A stretch of DNA of 10,177 bases from an uncultured Clostridia bacterium (GTDB lineage Bacteria > Bacillota > Clostridia > Christensenellales > Aristaeellaceae). The position numbers and the translations under genes were made by a program. Location: contig CAMOIA010000030.1 in the NCBI GenBank assembly GCA_946615785.1, forward strand, positions 1-10,177, written 5' to 3'. Positions 4,856 to 10,177 of the stretch are shown here, piece after piece; positions within the stretch are counted from its first letter, which is position 1, and each line of letters starts with the position of its first letter. Under the pieces are notes generated by a model that saw only the letters and a list, made by a program, of their open reading frames with translations, was not told the origin of the DNA and ran no database searches.

Positions 4856-7438
4856 TCAGGGGGTCAGCTGGTTGCCGCCGGGCAGGGTCAGGTTTTCCTC
4901 GCCCTTGTTGATTTCATCCAGGTACCAGCCGATAAAGTCGCGGGCCGCCTGCGTGGCGTGCGCGCCGGCATAGCCGTTGGGAATAAAGGAAACCACCGCG
5001 ATTTTCGGGTTTTCCTTCGGTGCGAGGCAGATGAACCACGCGTTGTTTTCAAGGTCCAGCTTGATGCCGCCGATGGTGATCTGACTGGTTCCGGTCTTCC
5101 CCATGATCCAGTCGGAAGCGGTGTACTTCCAGGTGCGGAAATAGCGCACGGCGGTACCGCCGTCGTCAACCACGCCGGCCATGCCTTCGTGCAGATACGC
5201 AAGGTAGGGCAGCGCGTCTTCAAGATAATTGAAAAGATTCGGTTCCGTGGAGGAAAGGATCTCGCCGTCCGGTGAAATAATGGAATCGATGATGTTTACA
5301 TTCCATACCTTTCCTTCCGCCAGCGAACCCAGGTAGCGCACGACCGAAACCGGCGTGAGCAGCGTGATGGACTGCCCGATGCCCACCTGGATCTCCTGGC
5401 TTCCGCCCCATTTGATGGTGTTGAGGTAAATCCACAAATCGCTCATCAGCGCGGCCTGCATGACCATGGTGCGCGTCATGTTGAGCTCGCTCATCAGAAT
5501 GGGCCTTGCATTCTCCACCCAGTAGTCGGAACCGGTGTTGATGGCCATGTCCATCAGCTGCTTGATGGTGCGGTCAAGGCGCGCATTGTCATATTCGATG
5601 CCGTACGTCGCGCCGTAGTTAATCAGGTGGCGCTTGATGGCGTTGGCGACGATGATGGGCGTATCGGTCACCTGTTCGGAAAGGGAAACCGTGGTGTCAT
5701 ACAGGTTTTGCTGGTTCCCCACGATGGGCCTCAGTTCGCCCGGCAGCTGAATGCCCGTTTTGCTCGTCATGCCCATCTTGGCTGCGTATTTATACAGATA
5801 CTGCTCGTTCGCGTGCTCGCCGTGCTGGCCGTAAAGATAGCTCGCGAGCGTATAAAAGAAGTAATTGCAGCTGTTCGTCAGCCCCTGCACGATGGTCTGG
5901 TCGCTGTGGCGGTCCGGATAATTGGTCCAGCAGGTCGGGGCTTCAGCCTCGTTCTTGGTGTACACCATGAATTTGCCGCCGTCGGAAATGCGCGTGTCCA
6001 CCGTGAAGCCCGTCACGTCGCTGTTGCTCAGGCACGCAAGGCCCGTGCACATTTTGAAAATGGATCCGGGCTCGGCGCGGGTCTGGGTGGCATAGTTCAT
6101 CAGGATGTTGCTCTCGTCCAGAACGATCTCCCGCGCGGCCTCGCCGCCGGCGACCATCGCATTCAGGTCATAGGTGGGATACTGTGCGGACGCGAGCAGA
6201 TTGCCCGTATTCACGTCCATCACGAGCAACACGCCCGTATCCGCCAGCTGAATCGGGTATTGCTGCCAGTCGCGGGAATCTATTTTCATCCGGTTGGTTT
6301 CATTCCAGGAGCCGTTCTGCATGGTCTCTTCCTGCAGGGTTCGCACGGCGTCCACGTTTTTCGCGATGGCTTCCTCCGCCACGCGCTGCATGTTCACATC
6401 CAGCGTCAGCTTCACGGTGTTTCCGTCCGTCGGTTCGTAGTACGCCAGCTCGCGGGTGATCTTTCCGTTGGAGTCCTTTTCCACAATGCGGCTTCCCTGC
6501 CGCTCGGAAATGCAGGCTGTCAGCCAGGATTCCATGGAATACTCCACGCCGTCAAGGCCGATGTGGTCGTTGAGCGCGTAGCCCTGGGGCTGCAGCTCGT
6601 TATAATAGCGGGTCGCGTTCTGGATGGCGCCGGTATAACCGATGACGGTACTGGCCAGCGTCCCCTGCGGGTAAATGCGCTTTTCACCCACGGCAACGCC
6701 CATGCCGCGAAGCGAAAGCGAATTGGCCTCGATCCGCGTCACCGCGTCGTAGGGGATGTCCTTTGCGATGGTCACAGGAACGGAGTTGAAGAGGTTCATC
6801 TGCATTTCGTTGTAAACGGAAAGCACCTCAAGCGCCCGCGCCTGTGTGACCGTGGCGATGGCTTTCCGGCTTCCGTCCGCCGAATCCGCAAGCCCGTAGC
6901 GCTGGCAGAGCCGCACAAAGCACTCCTCCGGATCGTCGTAGACGGAGTTTGTCAGGTAATGGTTCTGCCGCCACTGGCGCTCGCGCGTTTCCAGAACGCT
7001 TTCGGAAACGCCGGAGCCAAAGTTGAATTCCCATAGACCTGTCGCTTCGTTGAACTGAAGCGGCGTGCTCACGGAAAGCGCGCAGCCGTATTCGTCCAGG
7101 ATATCCAGCGTCGAAAGAATGGAACGCGTGAATTCAACATAATCGTTCCACGAATTTTCGCTGCTCGTTCGTTGAAAAGTCAGGTCATAGGCGACCTCGG
7201 ACTTGGCAAGAATGACGCTGTTCGTATCCACGATCATGCCGCGCATGCCCTTTACCGCAATGGTCTTGGTGCCGGAGGCATCCGCGCTCTCGGCATACTG
7301 CTCGCCGTTTACGATCTGCAGACGGTAGGTGCCGTAGAGCATGTAGCCGAAGGCCAGAATGACCACGACCAGGAAAAATATGAACCGGAAGCGCATGGTT
7401 CTTTCCGGGGAATTGGCTTTCCGCTCCTTCCTTTTCAC
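4856..7438 (-). CDS. mrdA: Class B penicillin-binding protein, PBP2/MrdA type (elongasome transpeptidase)
   Basis: A membrane-anchored D,D-transpeptidase that cross-links glycan made by RodA. It has 860 residues: a short basic cytoplasmic tail, a transmembrane helix (about 17-37), a dimerisation/pedestal region starting at KGMRGMIVD (63-71), then the catalytic domain with Ser459-x-x-Lys462 (EPGSIFKM), Ser523-x-Asn525 (NSCNYFF) and Lys781-Thr-Gly (KTGTSQ). It is much longer than E. coli PBP2 (633). The SxN-to-KTG distance is about 256 residues, roughly 100 more than in E. coli, with the extra stretch near 585-680; the pedestal also looks enlarged (about 90-220). The start is GTG at 7438, with GGAAGGAG seven bases upstream. 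Its first four bases overlap the mreD stop (GTGA), implying coupled translation. Genes called pbpA or pbp2 elsewhere are equivalent. Confidence 0.93.
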   Translation of the reverse strand: MKRKERKANSPERTMRFRFIFFLVVVILAFGYMLYGTYRLQIVNGEQYAESADASGTKTIAVKGMRGMIVDTNSVILAKSEVAYDLTFQRTSSENSWNDYVEFTRSILSTLDILDEYGCALSVSTPLQFNEATGLWEFNFGSGVSESVLETRERQWRQNHYLTNSVYDDPEECFVRLCQRYGLADSADGSRKAIATVTQARALEVLSVYNEMQMNLFNSVPVTIAKDIPYDAVTRIEANSLSLRGMGVAVGEKRIYPQGTLASTVIGYTGAIQNATRYYNELQPQGYALNDHIGLDGVEYSMESWLTACISERQGSRIVEKDSNGKITRELAYYEPTDGNTVKLTLDVNMQRVAEEAIAKNVDAVRTLQEETMQNGSWNETNRMKIDSRDWQQYPIQLADTGVLLVMDVNTGNLLASAQYPTYDLNAMVAGGEAAREIVLDESNILMNYATQTRAEPGSIFKMCTGLACLSNSDVTGFTVDTRISDGGKFMVYTKNEAEAPTCWTNYPDRHSDQTIVQGLTNSCNYFFYTLASYLYGQHGEHANEQYLYKYAAKMGMTSKTGIQLPGELRPIVGNQQNLYDTTVSLSEQVTDTPIIVANAIKRHLINYGATYGIEYDNARLDRTIKQLMDMAINTGSDYWVENARPILMSELNMTRTMVMQAALMSDLWIYLNTIKWGGSQEIQVGIGQSITLLTPVSVVRYLGSLAEGKVWNVNIIDSIISPDGEILSSTEPNLFNYLEDALPYLAYLHEGMAGVVDDGGTAVRYFRTWKYTASDWIMGKTGTSQITIGGIKLDLENNAWFICLAPKENPKIAVVSFIPNGYAGAHATQAARDFIGWYLDEINKGEENLTLPGGNQLTP

Positions 7439-8019
7439 AAATGCACTCCTTCCTCTTCAAGGGTTTTCTTGCGCCGGTACAGGCCAAGAATCATGCGGAC
7501 GGGGAACGCGATCAGAACGGAAAGTCCGCCCGTCAGCAGCACGATGAAAAACGCGCGGGTCACATGGAGCATGGTAATCTCCGTACCCGCAAGGTACACA
7601 TACACAAGCAGAACGATCTGCATGCTCGCGGTCATCAGCACCGCGGCGAGAAAAATGCGGAGCAGCGCCGGCAGCTCCTCCTGCGGTTTGTTCGGATGCA
7701 GCATTTCCCGCTTTTCACGCTGTCTGTCGCTGCGGTCGGCAAAGGCCTGCGCCCAGAGCATGGTCAGAATCGGGTAGGCAATGATGTACAGTCCCTCCAC
7801 GGCCCCCAGCATGGTCTCCGTCAGGATGCCCACCAGGGCGGAAACACAGAAGGCCGCTTTTTTGCCCCCGGATACGATGACGACGGCAATAAAAGCGATG
7901 AGCAGGTTTCCCTTGACGCCGAAGATGGGCAGATAATCCATCACGCACGCATCCAGGAGATAAACGAGGAAGGTACCCGGAAGCACCACAAGGAATTTCC
8001 GGAAGGTGGTGGTCTTCAT
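7435..8019 (-). CDS. mreD: Rod shape-determining membrane protein MreD
   Basis: A 194-residue integral membrane protein linking MreC, PBP2 and RodA in the elongasome. Hydrophobic segments are near 9-30, 38-72 (probably two helices), 75-92, 119-143 and 152-180, separated by a charged cytoplasmic loop (94-116, rich in Arg, Lys and Glu). MreD sequences are poorly conserved. The call rests on this helix pattern, GLYIIAYPILTMLWAQAFADR (77-97), which is typical of the family, and the position between mreC and pbp2. The ATG at 8019 is six bases after the mreC stop; its AGGAGG lies within the final Glu/Asp codons of mreC, 11 bases upstream. The 3' end overlaps pbp2 by four bases. Confidence 0.88.
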   Translation of the reverse strand: MKTTTFRKFLVVLPGTFLVYLLDACVMDYLPIFGVKGNLLIAFIAVVIVSGGKKAAFCVSALVGILTETMLGAVEGLYIIAYPILTMLWAQAFADRSDRQREKREMLHPNKPQEELPALLRIFLAAVLMTASMQIVLLVYVYLAGTEITMLHVTRAFFIVLLTGGLSVLIAFPVRMILGLYRRKKTLEEEGVHL

Positions 8020-8025
8020 CCGCCG

Positions 8026-9579
8026 TCAGTCCTCCTCTTCCTCCACCGTCAGACTGCCGGGATCAAAGGTGGGTTCCGGCGTCGGCGAGGGTGTGGGTTC
8101 CGGGGTCGGAGAAGGCGTCGGCGTGCCCGCCAGGTTCTCCGGCGCGTTGTAGCTCAGGTTCTCAGGAATCGGGGTGGCGTTCGGGTCCAAAGTTGGGGTC
8201 GGGGTCGGTTCCGGCGTAGGCGTCGGGGTTTCCGTCGGGACCGGGGTTTCCGTCGCGTTCGGATCCGGCGTCTCCTCCGCCGTATTTCCGTTGCTGATCT
8301 GGAACGTCGGCTGCGGCCGCGGAGAGCGCAGCGGGATCAGGGTCGCTTCGGCACCGCTCATGCGCGCCTGCACTTTTTCCGTGTAAGCCGGGCGATAGCG
8401 ATAGACCACCACATATTCAAGGTGCTGAAAATCCACGATGGGCTCGACCACAATGTAGCTTTTGTTCTCGTCCATGCCGCGGGTGGATTCGCGCACGTAC
8501 CCGATGGGAATGCCCTTTGGGAATTCCACGCCAACGCCGCTTGTCACAACCAGATCGCCCGGACGGGGCAGGGAATTGTCCGGCAGGTAATACATGCGGC
8601 ACATCGCGGTGCCGTCAATGCTCATGGTGCCCTTCACAGAGCCCTGGTCACGGCTTGAAAACACCATGGCCGCGACGGTCGCATCGCCGTCGATGATGCA
8701 CAGCACCTTGCACTGTGTGGCCTCCACGTCGTAGGTATAGCCGACAAGGCCGCCGGCATAGACCACAGCCATGTTGTTCTCAACCCCCTGGCGGGAGCCG
8801 ATATCGATGGTGAGGACGGAAAAATAATTGCCGGTGTCATGTCCGATCACCGCGGCGGGAATGGGCAGCATGTCCTCGTTGCGCGCCATTTCCGATTCAA
8901 GGTCCTGATACTGGGCGAGGCGGTTGCGGTATTCCTCCGCCATGGCCGCCTGGCTCGCCAGATCGTCCAGCTGTTTTAAAAGCTCCTCGTACCGGTACTC
9001 GATTTCCCCGCGGATCTTGAGCGTTCGCACATAGGAGGCAACGGAATCGACCGCAGAGGAAAAAAGACGCTGTACGGGCGTCACCACGGCGCTGGTGAGC
9101 CGGCGGGGCGTTTCCAGCATGGGCACGTCCACAAAGCTTGACACCGTCATCACCGCGACCACCAGAAACAGGCCCACGATCAGGATGATCACAAGCGCCC
9201 GCCTGAAAGTCCCCGAAGCGTCGTCGGAATAAAAACCGCTTCCGCTGCCGATGCGTTTTTTGCCCTTCCGGTCGTTATGCCCCCGGCGCCTGGCGGCCTC
9301 TTCCGCCCGGCGCGCGTCTTCCTCGGCATTTTCGGCCTCGTCTTCACCTGACGGTTCTTCGCCGTCCTGATCAGGCTTTTCGCCTTCCGCCGGCGGCTCG
9401 TCCTCCATGAAGCGGCGCCGCCTGCCCTTGGGCTTTTCCGTCCGTTCCGGCGTTTTGGGGATATCCGAAGCGGCGCCTTCATCTGCCGGCGCCGTTTCCT
9501 TCTTTTCACTTTCCGTGCCCTCCCTGGGCCGGACGTACAGCGATTCGTCGTATTCTTCGCGTTTCGCCATGGGTTTCAC
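8026..9579 (-). CDS. mreC: Rod shape-determining protein MreC with long N- and C-terminal extensions
   Basis: The elongasome scaffold protein; its outer domain contacts and activates PBP2. It has 517 residues against about 280-300 for typical MreC. Layout: 1-126 cytoplasmic, highly charged, low complexity (KGRRRR at 51-56, acidic run 58-93, RRAEEAARRR at 90-99); transmembrane helix 127-148; coiled coil about 190-235; MreC beta-barrel core about 238-400 (IGHDTGNYFSVLTIDIGSRQGV, PGDLVVTSGVGVEFPKGIPIGYV); then an extracellular tail 403-517 rich in Thr-Pro and Glu-Pro and ending in EEEED. The frame can start at GTG 9579, which has GAGG four bases upstream and overlaps the mreB stop as GTGA. An ATG at 9570 (MAKREE, 514 residues) is the alternative. 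The core is certain by motifs and by position between mreB and mreD; the role of the extensions is unknown. Confidence 0.92.
   Translation of the reverse strand: MKPMAKREEYDESLYVRPREGTESEKKETAPADEGAASDIPKTPERTEKPKGRRRRFMEDEPPAEGEKPDQDGEEPSGEDEAENAEEDARRAEEAARRRGHNDRKGKKRIGSGSGFYSDDASGTFRRALVIILIVGLFLVVAVMTVSSFVDVPMLETPRRLTSAVVTPVQRLFSSAVDSVASYVRTLKIRGEIEYRYEELLKQLDDLASQAAMAEEYRNRLAQYQDLESEMARNEDMLPIPAAVIGHDTGNYFSVLTIDIGSRQGVENNMAVVYAGGLVGYTYDVEATQCKVLCIIDGDATVAAMVFSSRDQGSVKGTMSIDGTAMCRMYYLPDNSLPRPGDLVVTSGVGVEFPKGIPIGYVRESTRGMDENKSYIVVEPIVDFQHLEYVVVYRYRPAYTEKVQARMSGAEATLIPLRSPRPQPTFQISNGNTAEETPDPNATETPVPTETPTPTPEPTPTPTLDPNATPIPENLSYNAPENLAGTPTPSPTPEPTPSPTPEPTFDPGSLTVEEEED
8062..8268 (-). repeat. 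Degenerate Thr-Pro/Glu-Pro codon repeat in the mreC 3' part
   Basis: Within residues 438-506 of MreC two blocks of alternating Thr-Pro, Glu-Pro and Ser-Pro occur (446-463 and 486-504). Each is closed by a hydrophobic residue plus Asp-Pro (TLDP, TFDP). The pentapeptide DPNAT appears twice (439-443, 465-469). In DNA this is an imperfect tandem array of 6- and 12-base units, seen on the plus strand as GG-GT repeats. Such tracts are prone to length change by slippage, so tail length may vary between strains. The product would be an extended, flexible spacer outside the membrane. Confidence 0.8.
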
Positions 9580-10177
9580 TCTTCCTCATCTTCACGCAGG
9601 AAACTGGAGCGGCCGATACGGTGCAGCATTTCAAAGCTGTCCGTCAGCTGGCCCACGCCCTGGATCGCGCAGGCGGAGGCATCCTTGGCAAGCAGCACCG
9701 GGATGCCAAGCTCGCTCGCGATATACTGATCCAGGCCAAGAAGGTTCGCGCCCCCGCCTGTCAGGTGGATGCCGCCCTTCATCACGTCGCCCGCAAGCTC
9801 CGGCGGCGTGCGTTCCAGGACAAACCGGATGGCGGACAGGATGGCCTGGATCGGAGGCTGCAGCGCCTCGTACACCATGTCCGACCCCAGTACCGCGTTT
9901 CGCGGCAGGTTCGTCACCATGTCGCGGCCGCGCACGGGGCATTCGCGGTATTCCTTGCTCGGGAAGGCGGAGCCGAGGTTCATTTTTACGTCCTCCGCCG
10001 TCCTGTCGCCGATCAGAATGTTGAATTCCTTTTTGACATAGGCCGTAATGGCTTCGTCCATTTTGACGCCGCCGATGCGGATCGCCTTTGAAATGACGAC
10101 GCCGCCAAGGGAAATCACCGCGCATTCCGTGGTTCCGCCGCCGATGTCCACCACCATCGAGCCAATGGGCTCAAATA
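9576..10177 (-). CDS. mreB: Rod shape-determining actin-like protein MreB, C-terminal part (5' end beyond the right edge)
   Basis: An actin-fold ATPase that forms membrane-bound filaments guiding side-wall synthesis. The last 199 codons are present; the frame stays open to the window edge, so Met at 10157 is internal. Visible motifs are FEPIGSMVVDIGGGTTE (phosphate-2 loop), AVISLGGVVISKAIRIGG, ILIGDRTAEDVKMNLGSAFP, and the adenosine motif KGGIHLTGGGANLLGLDQYI. These fit MreB/Mbl and exclude FtsA or DnaK. The final residues (SSFLREDEEE) form a short acidic tail. The stop overlaps the mreC GTG start by four bases. As the first gene in transcription order within the window it fixes the cluster as mreBCD. 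A paralogue such as Mbl is possible, but the neighbouring mreC argues for MreB. Confidence 0.95.
   Translation of the reverse strand, partial: FEPIGSMVVDIGGGTTECAVISLGGVVISKAIRIGGVKMDEAITAYVKKEFNILIGDRTAEDVKMNLGSAFPSKEYRECPVRGRDMVTNLPRNAVLGSDMVYEALQPPIQAILSAIRFVLERTPPELAGDVMKGGIHLTGGGANLLGLDQYIASELGIPVLLAKDASACAIQGVGQLTDSFEMLHRIGRSSFLREDEEE

Noticed and set aside
5627..7036. A 469-codon plus-strand open frame
   Set aside because: It lies wholly antisense to pbp2, which has all its catalytic motifs in frame. The translation is rich in His, Arg, Val and Gly and has no recognisable domain. Long antisense frames are expected in GC-rich coding DNA.
8062..8268. A CRISPR or tandem-repeat array suspected from the regular GG-GT pattern
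   Set aside because: Units are 6-12 bases, imperfect, and in frame with MreC as Thr-Pro/Glu-Pro codons. There are no repeat-spacer units.
7441..8658. A 405-codon plus-strand open frame
   Set aside because: It is antisense to mreD and mreC. Its Arg/Gly-rich middle is simply the reverse reading of the Thr-Pro repeat of mreC.

Overview
The window looks like a chromosomal segment of a GC-rich, Gram-positive bacterium of the Clostridia type. This rests on the gene order mreB-mreC-mreD-pbp2-minD-rodA, on strong AGGAGG-type ribosome binding sites, and on the style of the secreted and cell-wall proteins (for example a Thr/Pro-rich MreC tail). A Christensenellales-like gut lineage is a guess from protein style, not a demonstrated assignment. 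Every gene I can support lies on the minus strand, so transcription runs from high to low coordinates. The long plus-strand open frames are shadows of these genes.

Region A (about 10177 to 2376) is a rod-shape/elongasome cluster in the order mreB (5' end outside the window), mreC, mreD, a class B penicillin-binding protein (PBP2/MrdA), minD, rodA, and a small stand-alone OmpR/PhoB-type winged-helix protein. mreB/mreC and mreD/pbp2 overlap by four bases (GTGA). mreC/mreD and minD/rodA are six bases apart. Together these genes encode the actin-like track, its membrane adaptors, the SEDS glycosyltransferase and its partner transpeptidase, plus a MinD ATPase. minC and minE, which often flank minD in clostridial versions of this cluster, are absent here. 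A GC-rich hairpin with a T-rich tail (2222-2262) closes the cluster.

Region B (about 2233 to 386) is a second, smaller unit: a sigma-A-like promoter, yajC (Sec-associated), a TatA/TatB-type gene, and rnz (ribonuclease Z). It ends in a clear rho-independent terminator at 386-408.

Region C (about 353 to 1) holds a perfect-consensus promoter (TTGACA, 17 bases, TATAAT), an 18-bp palindrome with central CG just after the predicted transcription start, and a repeat cluster just upstream of the promoter. It drives a secreted protein of which only the first 69 residues are visible.

Most of the window is ordinary housekeeping. The parts worth a second look are the extensions of MreC, the enlarged region before the KTG motif of PBP2, minD without minC/minE, the orphan winged-helix protein with tandem DnaA-box-like motifs in front of it, and the regulated-looking promoter of the truncated secreted gene. 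I found no RNA genes, CRISPR arrays, insertion sequences or phage genes, and no clear novel system.
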